44,737 bases of DNA from DASSYK01 sp036258315. GTDB taxonomy: Bacteria; Actinomycetota; Thermoleophilia; Solirubrobacterales; 70-9. The stretch's first letter is position 1, and each line of letters begins with the position of its first letter. The position numbers and the translations under genes were made by a program. Shown in pieces: positions 7,263 through 15,133 of the stretch. The notes below the pieces were generated by a model, which worked only from the letters and a program-made list of their open reading frames with translations, searched no databases and was not told the DNA's origin. Where the stretch lies: positions 1 through 44,737 of the forward strand of contig DATADX010000032.1 in assembly GCA_036258315.1 (NCBI GenBank), written 5' to 3'.

Positions 7263-8570
7263 GTGAGCGCCGTGGGAGGCGTCACTTCGGAGAACCGGGG
7301 CGGGGAGCGGGCGGCGGACCGCCGCGCCGCCGCCGAGCGCCTGATCGGGAGCCACGACGCCGTCTTCCGCCGCACCGCCCGGCGCTACTCGATCTGCGCG
7401 GACGACGCCGAAGACGCCTATCAGCGCTCGCTCGAGATCCTGCTCACGAAGGCGCCGCTGATCGATGGGGACGCCCTGGTGCGCTGGATGCAGACGGTGA
7501 CCAAGCGCGAGGCTCTCGCGGTGCGCCGCCAGCGCGAGCGGCTGCTGAGCGCCCCGCGTCCCTCCCACGCCGGCGAGGACGACGACCGCGATCCGCTCGA
7601 CGCGATCGCCTCGGACCGGGCCGGGCCGAGCGACCGGGCGGCCAGCCGCGAGCGCGTCGCCCGCAGCGGCGAGGCGCTGCGCGCCCTGAAGCCACAGGAG
7701 CTCCGCGCGCTGACCCTGAAGGCGCAGGGCTACTCGTACTCCGAGATCGGCGAGATCACCGGATGGACCTACACGAAGATCAACCGCTGCATGGCCGAAG
7801 GCCGGAAACGGTTCCTCGAGGTGTTCGCCGAGCTGGAGCAGGGGCGGCGCTGTGGCGAGCTCTCGAGCGCGCTCTCGGCGCTCGCTGACGGCGAGGCGGC
7901 GGTGGACGGGGCAGAGGAGGTCGAGCGCCACCTGCGCGCCTGCGGCCCCTGCCGGGCGAAGCTGCGTGCCTTCCGTGCGATTCCCGACCGGGTGCTCGAG
8001 CTGCTGCCCGCGGGCCCGGCGATCGATCACTCGGCGGCGGCAGGGGCGTCCCAGTGGATCGGCGATCGCGTCGGCTACGCGGCCGAGAAGGTCCGCGAGG
8101 CCGGCTATGCGCTGGCCGGCCGCGGCGCCGCCGAAGGCGGCGCCCCCCTCGCGGCCGGCGGCACCCGCGGCGCCGGCCTGGCGGCGCTCGGAAAGCTGCT
8201 CGCGGTGTGCGGCGCGACCGCGGCCGGCGGCGCCGCCTGCGTCGCCACCGGCGTAGTCGATACGGGCGCGGCCGGGCTCGGAAAGCCGGCGGAGAGGCCC
8301 CCGGTGGAGCGTCCCGTTCGTCCCGCCGAGACGCCGGTCCTCGAGGAGCAGGCTCCGCCCGCGGCGCCGCGGCCCGTCCCCGACGCGCCGGTGGAGGCCG
8401 ATCCGGCGCCCGCCCCGGAGCCGAAGCCGGCGCAGCAAGTCGAGCGCCAGTTCGGGATCGAGACCGGCTCCGCGGCGCCCGCCGGCGGGGGTGAGTTCGG
8501 CGGACCCGCCGGCGGCGGGGGGTCGTCGCCCGCGGCGGGGCGAGGAGGGTTCGGCTTCGAGAAGGGCTGA
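7263..8570 (+). CDS. ECF-like sigma factor fused to zinc-finger anti-sigma (zf-HC2) domain and membrane/Pro-rich tail
   Basis: About 435 residues. Region 2 is at roughly 20-90 (LIGSHDAVFRRTARRYSICADD onward, with WMQTVTKREALAVRR), region 4 at about 135-190 (LRALKPQELRALTLKAQ, then YSYSEIGEITGWTYTKINR as the helix-turn-helix). It continues without a stop into a zf-HC2/ZAS module whose H-x-x-x-C-x-x-C is HLRACGPC (about residue 219-226). A hydrophobic Ala/Gly stretch (LGKLLAVCGATAAGGAACVATGV) may cross the membrane, followed by a Pro/Glu/Gly-rich tail. Sigma and anti-sigma are normally separate proteins. The start is set by AGGAGG at 7251-7256, 6 nt before GTG 7263; GTG 7272 is an alternative, and the frame is open back to ATG 7173. 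Confidence 0.85.
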   Translation: MSAVGGVTSENRGGERAADRRAAAERLIGSHDAVFRRTARRYSICADDAEDAYQRSLEILLTKAPLIDGDALVRWMQTVTKREALAVRRQRERLLSAPRPSHAGEDDDRDPLDAIASDRAGPSDRAASRERVARSGEALRALKPQELRALTLKAQGYSYSEIGEITGWTYTKINRCMAEGRKRFLEVFAELEQGRRCGELSSALSALADGEAAVDGAEEVERHLRACGPCRAKLRAFRAIPDRVLELLPAGPAIDHSAAAGASQWIGDRVGYAAEKVREAGYALAGRGAAEGGAPLAAGGTRGAGLAALGKLLAVCGATAAGGAACVATGVVDTGAAGLGKPAERPPVERPVRPAETPVLEEQAPPAAPRPVPDAPVEADPAPAPEPKPAQQVERQFGIETGSAAPAGGGEFGGPAGGGGSSPAAGRGGFGFEKG

Positions 8571-8572
8571 GG

Positions 8573-9151
8573 CTAGGCCGAGCGCTGCCGCTCGCGATAG
8601 GCGCGGTTCTTGAGCCGGTTGCCGCACAGCCCCATCCGGCACCAGGTCCCCATCTGGTTGCGCGACGAGTCGTAGAACGCCCACTGGCACTCGTCGTTCT
8701 CGCAGATCTTCAGCCGCTCGAACGTCCCGGTCGCCTGCGCCTGGAAGATCACCGCGAGCAGCCGCGGGACGAGATCCTCCGCCGTGTGGGCTGGGGAGAG
8801 GTCGGGCTCGAGGCGGCCGTCGGCGCCGGCCGAGAGGGGGACGCGATATCGCGAGGTGAGCCGGCCGAGCGCCCGGGTCGCGTCGCGGTCGCCGGTGTGG
8901 CGGGTGTTCGCGACGAGCAGGCCCCGCACCGCCGTGCGCAGCCGCCGCGCGCTCTCGAGGTCCGCGGCGTTCGCGGTCAGGGAGCGCCTCGCGAGGCCGA
9001 CCTGCTTGAGCCACGCGGTGAACGACTCGGGGGAGTCGAGCTGGTCGATCGACTCCTCGACGTCGAGCGTGTTCGCGAACGCCTGCAGGGCGAGCAACGG
9101 CAGCGGCGCCGGCTTGCCCTCCGCCTGCTCGACCATCAGATCGACGTTCAC
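8573..9151 (-). CDS. CGNR zinc-finger transcriptional regulator (ABATE domain)
   Basis: 192 residues. An N-terminal ABATE-type stress-response domain (LALQAFANTLDVEESIDQL...) is followed by a C-terminal CGNR zinc finger: CENDECQWAFYDSSRNQ then WCRMGLCGNRLKNRAYR, giving the C-x4-C...C-x4-C-G-N-R ligand set. Such proteins are predicted DNA-binding regulators, usually next to the gene they control. The frame is open to an ATG at 9229, but GTG 9151 is chosen because TAGAAT ends 7 nt upstream and the extension would cover the promoter and operator repeats. It is divergent from the 39-residue ORF at 9255, with two direct repeats between them. Confidence 0.9.
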   Translation of the reverse strand: MNVDLMVEQAEGKPAPLPLLALQAFANTLDVEESIDQLDSPESFTAWLKQVGLARRSLTANAADLESARRLRTAVRGLLVANTRHTGDRDATRALGRLTSRYRVPLSAGADGRLEPDLSPAHTAEDLVPRLLAVIFQAQATGTFERLKICENDECQWAFYDSSRNQMGTWCRMGLCGNRLKNRAYRERQRSA

Positions 9152-9158
9152 GGCTTCG

Positions 9159-9164
9159 ATTCTA
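9159..9164 (-). promoter_or_regulatory. -10 element (TAGAAT) for the CGNR regulator
   Basis: TAGAAT on the minus strand, 7 nt before GTG 9151; abuts the first operator-like repeat. Confidence 0.5.
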
Positions 9165-9211
9165 GCGTGACGGGTATCACGCGCATACGAGTTAGCATGA
9201 CTGGTATTGTC
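9163..9211. promoter_or_regulatory. Two direct repeats, TAGCNTGACNGGTAT, 30 bp apart: candidate CGNR operator
   Basis: TAGCGTGACGGGTAT starts at 9163 and TAGCATGACTGGTAT at 9193, so the two copies are 30 bp apart, close to three helical turns. They lie between the CGNR -10 and the TATAGC at 9214-9219 that could serve the small ORF. The first copy also contains an inverted CGTGA/TCACG pair. Autoregulation of the divergent genes is an inference. Confidence 0.5.
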
Positions 9212-9254
9212 TCTATAGCAGTCACCCAATCAGAGAACTCGAAGGAGCACGACC

Positions 9255-9374
9255 ATGTTCGGTGGACTGGCAATCGGATTCGCACACCTGACTCAGCCCG
9301 GGCGCGTCGCTCAGGGCCTGCCGCGCGACAGCGCCGACCGGCGCACCCGCCGCCGGCTGCGCCGCCCTCGCTGA
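9255..9374 (+). CDS. 39-residue Arg-rich small protein divergent from the CGNR regulator
   Basis: Begins MFGGLAIGFAHLTQPGR and ends RRTRRRLRRPR. GAAGGAG stands 7 nt before the ATG, one of the best ribosome sites in the window, and after about ten codons nearly every third position is G or C, as in the neighbouring genes. TATAGC at 9214-9219 could be its -10. The product is basic with a slightly hydrophobic start; no family recognised. It could be the regulated partner of the CGNR gene or a remnant of a longer gene. Confidence 0.55.
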   Translation: MFGGLAIGFAHLTQPGRVAQGLPRDSADRRTRRRLRRPR

Positions 9375-9410
9375 GCGCTCAGCGCCCGAGGCGGCGGCGC
9401 GCCCGCGGGC

Positions 9411-10070
9411 TCAGGGCTCGAGACTGAACGGCGGGTACTCGTCGGTGACGAGGATGAAGGCGTAGGCGGCCACCCTCAGTCCCCAGCGCAGCACCCCCTC
9501 GACGAATCTGAACAGGGACTCCGGGTAGCGGCCCGTGAACAGGATCGCGAACCACGCGATGATCACGCAGATCACCGCGGCGATGAAGAGGAAGAAGAGC
9601 ACGATGTAGTGCGGGATCGCCAGGAGCCACTTGACGAGCGGCAGGCCGCGGCTCAGCTCCTCCCCGTCGGGATCCGGGAAGTCGAGGTGGACCCACTGCT
9701 CCTCGTCGGTGGATGGATACTTGTCGCTCATCAGCCACACGTAGGTGTGCACGCGGTTGGTGAAGCGCAGCAGCTCCCGGTTCCAGCTCGCCCACCAGAG
9801 CGGGTACTTCTTGCGGAACAGCAGCATCAGCAGCGGCGGCAGGAACAGGATGCCGCCCGCGGCGACGTAGACGCTGGAGTCCTCGTACGAGCCGGAGCTG
9901 CCTCCGGAGACCGACGCGAGCACGATCGCGATCGGGATCGCGGCGAAGATCCGGAAGAACGTCGACACCCTGTTCAGGGGCCGGTCGGGGTAGTCGACCG
10001 AGAAAGTCAGTGGATAGTTCCGGCCGGTCGGCGGGAAGCTCTGGCCGCTCGGCGGAGTGGCTTGCTCCAT
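9411..10070 (-). CDS. DUF4389 integral membrane protein
   Basis: 219 residues from the ATG at 10070, which follows AAGGGAG; the frame is open to 10145 but the extra 25 residues look non-coding. Seen: YPLTFSVDYPDRPLNRVSTF near the start, a first hydrophobic segment (FRIFAAIPIAIVLASV), a second (VAAGGILFLPPLLMLLF), the DUF4389-type block WWASWNRELLRFTNRVHTYV, then VKWLLAIPHYIVLFFLFI, IAWFAILFTGRYPESLF and a final segment ending DEYPPFSLEP. Function unknown for the family; it forms a four-helix-like membrane protein. It is divergent from phzF. Confidence 0.88.
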   Translation of the reverse strand: MEQATPPSGQSFPPTGRNYPLTFSVDYPDRPLNRVSTFFRIFAAIPIAIVLASVSGGSSGSYEDSSVYVAAGGILFLPPLLMLLFRKKYPLWWASWNRELLRFTNRVHTYVWLMSDKYPSTDEEQWVHLDFPDPDGEELSRGLPLVKWLLAIPHYIVLFFLFIAAVICVIIAWFAILFTGRYPESLFRFVEGVLRWGLRVAAYAFILVTDEYPPFSLEP

Positions 10071-10155
10071 TCTTCTATCGCTCCCTTGGGTTCGTTTGGG
10101 GACAAGGACCAGCGCGCACACCGTAGGAGGGTGGCCGGACCCCACCCCTCGCGTT

Positions 10156-10161
10156 TAGGCT
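10156..10161 (+). promoter_or_regulatory. -10 element (TAGGCT) for the PhzF-family gene
   Basis: TAGGCT, then 7 nt, then GTG 10169. The same hexamer precedes the HAD gene at 16367. Confidence 0.5.
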
Positions 10162-10168
10162 CGGGCGC

Positions 10169-11071
10169 GTGAAACGCCAGATCGCCTTCCTCGACGTGTT
10201 CGCCGAGCGGCCGCTGACCGGCAACGGGCTCGCGGTGGTGAGCGACGCCGACCGCCTCTCCGATGAAGCGATGCTGGCGTTCGCGCTCGAGACGAGGCTG
10301 TCGGAGACGACGTTCGTGCAGAGCTCCGCGGCGGACGGCGCCGACTATCGCAACCGCATCTGGACGCCGGGCGAGGAGCTGCGCTTCGCCGGCCATCCGT
10401 CGCTGGGGACCGCCGTCGCGATCGCGCGCTGGCGCGGGCAGCAGCAGGGGGAGTTCGTGCAGGAGACCGGGGCGGGCCTGCAGCCGGTGCGGGTGCGCCG
10501 CGAGGCGGGCCCGGACCGGGCCGGCGGCGAGCGCTGGTCGGCGACGATGCTGCAGGCGCCGACCGAGTGGGGACCCGAGCTCGACCCCGAGGCGACGATG
10601 CGCGCCGCGGGGCTCGACCCGGGCGACGCCCACCAGGAGCTGCCCCCGCGGGTCGTCTCGACGGGAATCCCTCACCTGATCGCCCCGCTCGCCACCCGCG
10701 AGGCTCTCGCCCGCGTCGAGCCCGGCTACGAGGCGGTCGACGCCCTGCTCGCGCCCCACGAGGCCGTCGTCCTCTACCTCGCCTGGTGCGACGCCGAGGC
10801 CGGCCGCGCATGGGCGCGCGGGTTCGCACGGATCTTGCTCCTCGGCGAGGACCCCGCGACGGGCTCTGCCGCCGGCCCCCTGTGCGCATACCTCGCCGAG
10901 CGCGGACTCGCCGACGCGATCACGGTCAGCCAGGGCGAGGAGATGGGACGGCCGAGCATCCTCGAGGCCCGGATCGAGGACGGCCGCGCCCGGGTGAGCG
11001 GCTCGGTGGTCCCGTTGGTGGACGGCACGGTGCGCCTCCCGGAGACGCTGGCCGACCGGGCCGCGTCGTGA
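10169..11071 (+). CDS. PhzF-family isomerase/epimerase
   Basis: 300 residues, the usual size for the two-lobed PhzF/diaminopimelate-epimerase-like fold. Seen: IAFLDVFAERPLTGNGLAVV (F-x-x-x-P-x-x-G-N motif), ETRLSETTFVQ with the conserved Glu used in acid-base catalysis, RIWTPGEELRFAGHPSLGT (P-x-x-E-L-x-F-A-G-H-P-x-x-G-x), and LLLGEDPATGSAAGPLCAYL (D-P-A-T-G-S-A). Substrate unknown; members act on small-molecule carbon skeletons including amino-acid-derived ones. GTG start with leaderless promoter. Its stop overlaps the GTG of the aminotransferase gene (GTGA), so the two are co-transcribed. Confidence 0.93.
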   Translation: MKRQIAFLDVFAERPLTGNGLAVVSDADRLSDEAMLAFALETRLSETTFVQSSAADGADYRNRIWTPGEELRFAGHPSLGTAVAIARWRGQQQGEFVQETGAGLQPVRVRREAGPDRAGGERWSATMLQAPTEWGPELDPEATMRAAGLDPGDAHQELPPRVVSTGIPHLIAPLATREALARVEPGYEAVDALLAPHEAVVLYLAWCDAEAGRAWARGFARILLLGEDPATGSAAGPLCAYLAERGLADAITVSQGEEMGRPSILEARIEDGRARVSGSVVPLVDGTVRLPETLADRAAS

Positions 11072-12468
11072 GCGGGCCCGTGGAACGCGCCGGCGGCTCC
11101 GTCGATCGCGCCGGCGGATCCGTCGATCGCGCCCGCCTCGAGGCTCTGACAACGCGCGAACGCGAGCGGTTCGCCGCCGGGCACTCGCGCTCGCGTGAGC
11201 TGTTCGAGCAGGCGCGGGCGAACCTGCTCGGAGGCGTCCCGATGAGCTGGATGGTGATGTGGCCCGGCGGCCATCCGATCTTCGCGGCGGAGGCGTCCGG
11301 CGCCCACATCCGCGACGTCGACGGCAACGACTACGTCGACCTCTGCCTCGGGGACACCGGGGCGATGGCGGGCCACGGGCCCGAGCCGACGGCGGAGGCC
11401 GTCGCCGCGCGCTACCGCAAAGGCGCGACGACGATGCTGCCGACCGAGGACGCGCTCTGGGCCGCCGCCGAGCTCGAACGGCGCTTCCGGCTGCCGCTCT
11501 GGCAACTGACCCTGTCCGCGACCGACGCGAACCGGTTCGCGATCCGGATGGCCCGTCAGGTGAGCGGCCGCCCGAAGGTCCTCGTGTTCAGCTACTGCTA
11601 CCACGGCACCGTCGACGAGACGTTCATCGTCGTCGGGCCCGACGGCCGCCCCGTTTCGCGCGAGGGCAACGTCGGGCCGCCGGTCGACCCGGCCGTGACG
11701 ACCGAGGTGGTCGAGTTCAACGACGGCGACGCCCTCGAGCGGGCGCTCTCTGCCGGCGAGGTCGCCTGCGTGCTGGCGGAGCCGGCGCTGACCAACATCG
11801 GAATCGTCCTCCCCGAGCCCGGGTTCCACGACGCACTCCGCGAGCTGACGCGGGCGACCGGAACGCTGCTCGTGATCGACGAGACCCACACCTTCAGCGC
11901 GGGTCCCGGCGGCTACACCGCGGCGCACGGGGTCGAGCCCGACATGCTCACGATCGGAAAGGCGATCGCAGGCGGCGTCCCCGCCGGAGCGTTCGGGATG
12001 AGTGCCGAGCTGGCCGCCCGCATCGAGTCACAGACCGGCGCCGACTACGAGGACACCGGCGGCGTCGGCGGCACGCTCGCGGGGAACGCGCTCTCGACGG
12101 CGGCGATCCGGGCCACGCTCGGCGAGGTGCTGACCGCCGACGCGTTCGAGCGGATGATCGCGCTCGCCGCCCGGTTCACCGCCGGCGTCGAGGGAGCGAT
12201 CGCGGCCGAGGGCCTGCCGTGGCACGTCACCCGGCTCGGGGCCCGGGCCGAGTACCGGTTCTCGCCCGAGCCTCCCAGCAGCGGCGGCGAGTCCGCCCGG
12301 GCCGGGGACGCGCAGCTCGAGCACTACCTGCACCTGTACCTGCTCAACCGCGGCGTCCTGATCACGCCGTTCCACAACATGGCGCTGACCTGCCCCGCCA
12401 CGGTCGAGGCGGATGTCGACCGGCACACGGACCTGTTCGCCGCGGCGTGCGCCGAGCTGACGGGCTAG
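11068..12468 (+). CDS. Class III PLP aminotransferase (glutamate-1-semialdehyde aminomutase-like)
   Basis: 466 residues from GTG 11068, which overlaps the phzF stop. Seen: VPMSWMVMWPGGHPIF, DVDGNDYVDLCLGDTGAMAGH, the PLP-pocket YCYHGTVDETF, LVIDETHTFSAGPGG (Asp that pairs with the pyridine nitrogen) and MLTIGKAIAGGVPAGAFGM with the Schiff-base Lys near residue 298. GSA-type enzymes and omega-transaminases share these blocks, and a role in haem synthesis is unlikely given the neighbours. The N-terminus carries two exact seven-residue repeats, GGSVDRA, from a 21-bp tandem duplication (11092-11133). It ends 4 bp from the convergent sigma-hydrolase gene. Confidence 0.9.
   Translation: MSGPVERAGGSVDRAGGSVDRARLEALTTRERERFAAGHSRSRELFEQARANLLGGVPMSWMVMWPGGHPIFAAEASGAHIRDVDGNDYVDLCLGDTGAMAGHGPEPTAEAVAARYRKGATTMLPTEDALWAAAELERRFRLPLWQLTLSATDANRFAIRMARQVSGRPKVLVFSYCYHGTVDETFIVVGPDGRPVSREGNVGPPVDPAVTTEVVEFNDGDALERALSAGEVACVLAEPALTNIGIVLPEPGFHDALRELTRATGTLLVIDETHTFSAGPGGYTAAHGVEPDMLTIGKAIAGGVPAGAFGMSAELAARIESQTGADYEDTGGVGGTLAGNALSTAAIRATLGEVLTADAFERMIALAARFTAGVEGAIAAEGLPWHVTRLGARAEYRFSPEPPSSGGESARAGDAQLEHYLHLYLLNRGVLITPFHNMALTCPATVEADVDRHTDLFAAACAELTG
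11092..11133 (+). repeat. 21-bp tandem duplication encoding GGSVDRA twice
   Basis: GGCGGCTCCGTCGATCGCGC and GGCGGATCCGTCGATCGCGC, one mismatch in the 21-bp units (11092-11112 and 11113-11133). In frame at the aminotransferase N-terminus, so a recent slippage or duplication tolerated in a disordered segment. Confidence 0.85.
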
Positions 12469-12472
12469 GCCG

Positions 12473-13615
12473 CTAGGCCGCCGCGGTGGCGGATCGCTCA
12501 GCTTGCGCAGCGGCGACCAGCGCCTCTGCGACCAGGCGCCCGCTGCGTTCGGACGGCGGGTGCTCGGGGTGCCACTGCAGCCCGAGCGCGAACCGCGGGC
12601 CGGCGAGCTCCAGTGACTCGAAGATCGAGTCGTCGGAGTGCGAGCTGCCGTGCAGCCCCCGCCCGATCCGCCGCGCCGCCTGGTGGTGCTCGCTCGACAC
12701 CTCGGCGCTCGCGCCGACGATGCGCCGCGCGAGCGTCCCCGGCCCCATCTCGATCCGGTGCTGGGTCCGCCAGTGCGAGCGCCCGGTCGCGCCGTCGGCC
12801 GCGATGTCCTGGTAGAGGCTGCCGCCGAGCGCGACGTTCATCAGCTGTGCGCCCTTGCAGACGCCGACGAGCGGCAGGCTCGCCTCGAGCGCGGCCCGGG
12901 TGACGCGCAGCTCGCGCACGTCCCTGCGGACGTCCGGCGTGTTCAGCCGCACCCGCGGGGCCTCGCCGTAGAGCGAGGGGTGGAGATCGATGACGCTGCC
13001 GCCGATCACGACCGCGTCCGCCAGCGCCAGCTGCGGCTCGACCTCGCCGGGCCGGACCAGGCGCGTCTCCGCCCCGGCGCGCTCGAGCCAGCGCACGTAC
13101 GGGGCGGGATCGTCGCGCGTCTCCAGGAGGACGAGCGGTCGATCGGCTCGCTCCACGCCGCGGTAGGCCGCGGCGAAGGCTCGCCGCGCGCGTGAGACCC
13201 GCTTGCGCGCGGCATCGGGGCTGATCGCGAGGGTGTCGGCGATCTCGCGGTAGGAGAGGCCGGCCTGGAAGCGCAGCAGCACGCAGAGCCGCTCGTGGGC
13301 CGAGATCCGCTCGAGCGCGTCGCGCACCGCGATCGATTCGGCCCCGTCGACCGAGATCGCCTCGATCGCGCCCTCGTCGAGCTCGACGTGGTCGCGGCGC
13401 CTGCGCCGGCGGAGCTCGTCGATCGCGAGGTTGGAGGCGGCGCGCTGCAGCCACGCTCCCTGCTGCTCGGGGCCGACGTCGGCGGGGCCCTGCCGCCAGA
13501 GGCGCAGGAAGGCCTCCTGGGCGAGGTCCTCCGCGAGCTCGCGCGAGCCGAGCATTCGCTCCAGGCGCCGGGTCAAGGGGGCGCTGTGCTGCTCGAACAG
13601 GGTCTCTGCCGTCAT
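12473..13615 (-). CDS. ECF sigma factor fused to PuuD-type gamma-glutamyl-GABA hydrolase (class I glutamine amidotransferase fold)
   Basis: 380 residues in one uninterrupted frame. Residues 1-75 are sigma region 2 (LAEDLAQEAFLRLWRQ, WLQRAASNLAIDELRRRRRR); about 100-155 region 4 (ISAHERLCVLLRFQAGLSY, REIADTLAISPDAARKRVSR). From about residue 160 a peptidase C26/PuuD domain follows: VVIGGSVIDLHPSLYGEAPR, LPLVGVCKGAQLMNVALGG with nucleophile Cys253, VSSEHHQAARRI, and FALGLQWHPEHP with His349 and Glu351. All three catalytic residues are present, so the domain may hydrolyse gamma-glutamyl amides or bind one as a ligand. The segment before GGSVID is shorter than in free-standing PuuD. It is divergent from the amine oxidase and convergent with the aminotransferase, which fits amine catabolism. 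Confidence 0.9.
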   Translation of the reverse strand: MTAETLFEQHSAPLTRRLERMLGSRELAEDLAQEAFLRLWRQGPADVGPEQQGAWLQRAASNLAIDELRRRRRRDHVELDEGAIEAISVDGAESIAVRDALERISAHERLCVLLRFQAGLSYREIADTLAISPDAARKRVSRARRAFAAAYRGVERADRPLVLLETRDDPAPYVRWLERAGAETRLVRPGEVEPQLALADAVVIGGSVIDLHPSLYGEAPRVRLNTPDVRRDVRELRVTRAALEASLPLVGVCKGAQLMNVALGGSLYQDIAADGATGRSHWRTQHRIEMGPGTLARRIVGASAEVSSEHHQAARRIGRGLHGSSHSDDSIFESLELAGPRFALGLQWHPEHPPSERSGRLVAEALVAAAQAERSATAAA

Positions 13616-13683
13616 CTACTCGTTATGACGCTGCGGGGAGCCGAAACCGGACACCCATGGTGGCGCTTTCGCCCGGCTGGCGG

Positions 13684-13689
13684 GATACT
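13684..13689 (+). promoter_or_regulatory. -10 element (GATACT) for the amine oxidase
   Basis: GATACT, then 7 nt, then ATG 13697. It decides this start over an in-frame ATG at 13625-13627 that would overlap the divergent gene's upstream region. Confidence 0.45.
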
Positions 13690-13696
13690 GGCGTCG

Positions 13697-15133
13697 ATGC
13701 ACGACTGCGACGTAGCCGTCGTCGGCGCCGGGCTCTCCGGGCTCGCTGCGGCGAGGGAGCTGGAGGCGGCCGGGCTCGACGTGGTCGTGCTCGAGGCGCG
13801 CGACCGGGTCGGTGGCCGCACGCTCAACCACTCGGTCGGCGAGCGCCCCGAGGAGGTCGTCGAGCTCGGCGGCCAGTGGGTGGGCCCGAGCCAGCACGAG
13901 GTGCTCGCGCTCTCGCGTGAGCTCGGGCTCGACACCTATCCGACCAACGTCGAGGGCGAGAACCTCTGGGAGGACGCCCGGGGCAGGCTCGGCCGCTACA
14001 CGGGAACGATCCCCCGGCTGAATCCCCTGGTGCTCGTCGACTACGCTCGCGCCGACCGGCGCCTCAAACGCCTCGCAAAGCGGGTCGACCCGGACGCGCC
14101 CTGGGATGCGCGTGGCGCCAGGTGGCTCGACGAGCAGACCTTCGCGAGCTGGATCCGCGGCGCCGCCCGGACGAAGACGGGGCGCGATGCGCTGACGATG
14201 TCGATCCGAGCGGTCTTCTCGGTGGAGCCCGCCGAGGTGTCGGTGCTGCACGTGCTCTTCTATGCCGCCGCCGCGGGCGGCTGGGACGACCTGATCGACA
14301 CCGAGGGCGGCGCCCAGCAGGACCGGATCGTGGGCGGCTCGCAGCTGATCTCGCTGCGGATGGCCGAGCAGCTGGGGGGGCGGGTTCAAATCGAGACACC
14401 GGTACGCAGCATTCAGACCGATCGCGACGGGATCGTCGCGGGCGACGTCCGCGCCCGGCGGGCGATCGTCGCCCTATCGCCGGCGCTCGCCGCGCGAATC
14501 GACTACGACCCGATCCTCCCGGGGCGGCGCGACCAGCTCACCCAGCGGACCCCGATGGGGACGGTGATCAAGTGCATGGCGATCTACGATGAGCCCTTCT
14601 GGCGCGGCGACGGGCTGTCGGGTCAGGCGCTGAGCCTGCCGGGCCCGGTCCAGGTGATCTACGACAACACGCCCCCGAACGGATCGCCCGGGGTGATCCT
14701 CGGCTTCCTCGAGGGCGACGAGGCGCGCCGCCTCGCCGCCGCCCCGGAGACGGAGCGCCGCGAGGCGGTCCTCGGAACCTTCATCCGGCTGTTCGGGTCG
14801 CGCGCCGCGGCCCCGTCGGGTTACGTCGAGAAGGACTGGAGCGCGGAGCGGTTCTCGCGCGGCTGCTACGGCGGCGTCCTCGCCCCCGGGGCCTGGACCT
14901 CGTACGGCCGCGCGCTGCGGGAGCCGGTCGGGCGCATCCACTGGGCCGGCACGGAGACGGCGACCCGCTGGATGGGCTATTTCGACGGCGCGGTCCAGGC
15001 GGGCCGGCGCGCCGCGCGCGAGGCGATCGCCGCAGAGGGCGGCTACGCCGCGGCGCCGACGTCGGCCGGGACCGGGGCGGTGGAATCGCCGGCAGGGAGG
15101 ACCTCGGCCTCCCGCACGAGCGCCGCGAGCTGA
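13697..15133 (+). CDS. Flavin-containing monoamine oxidase family protein
   Basis: 478 residues. Oxidatively deaminates an amine with FAD. Seen: VAVVGAGLSGLAAARELEAA (dinucleotide-binding G-x-G-x-x-G) at the N-terminus, VVLEARDRVGGRTLNH (E-A-R-x-R-x-G-G-R), ELGGQWVGPSQHEVL, and near the C-terminus IHWAGTETATRWMGYFDGAV, the FAD-binding block of MAO-type enzymes. The substrate (polyamine, tyramine-like amine, or an amino acid) cannot be told. Family proteins normally end just after this block; the last 30 residues (GYAAAPTSAG...) are an out-of-frame reading of the gene remnant that follows, suggesting that a deletion joined the two. It is divergent from the sigma-hydrolase fusion, with 81 bp between the starts. 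Confidence 0.93.
   Translation: MHDCDVAVVGAGLSGLAAARELEAAGLDVVVLEARDRVGGRTLNHSVGERPEEVVELGGQWVGPSQHEVLALSRELGLDTYPTNVEGENLWEDARGRLGRYTGTIPRLNPLVLVDYARADRRLKRLAKRVDPDAPWDARGARWLDEQTFASWIRGAARTKTGRDALTMSIRAVFSVEPAEVSVLHVLFYAAAAGGWDDLIDTEGGAQQDRIVGGSQLISLRMAEQLGGRVQIETPVRSIQTDRDGIVAGDVRARRAIVALSPALAARIDYDPILPGRRDQLTQRTPMGTVIKCMAIYDEPFWRGDGLSGQALSLPGPVQVIYDNTPPNGSPGVILGFLEGDEARRLAAAPETERREAVLGTFIRLFGSRAAAPSGYVEKDWSAERFSRGCYGGVLAPGAWTSYGRALREPVGRIHWAGTETATRWMGYFDGAVQAGRRAAREAIAAEGGYAAAPTSAGTGAVESPAGRTSASRTSAAS

Noticed and set aside
13616..13696. Autoregulated ECF promoter for the sigma-hydrolase fusion
   Set aside because: GAAACC and GCGTC-like words are present, but not in a consistent box order and spacing, so no promoter is called.
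14379..14400. GGTTCAAATC resembling a tRNA T-loop
   Set aside because: Lies inside the amine oxidase frame with no cloverleaf around it.
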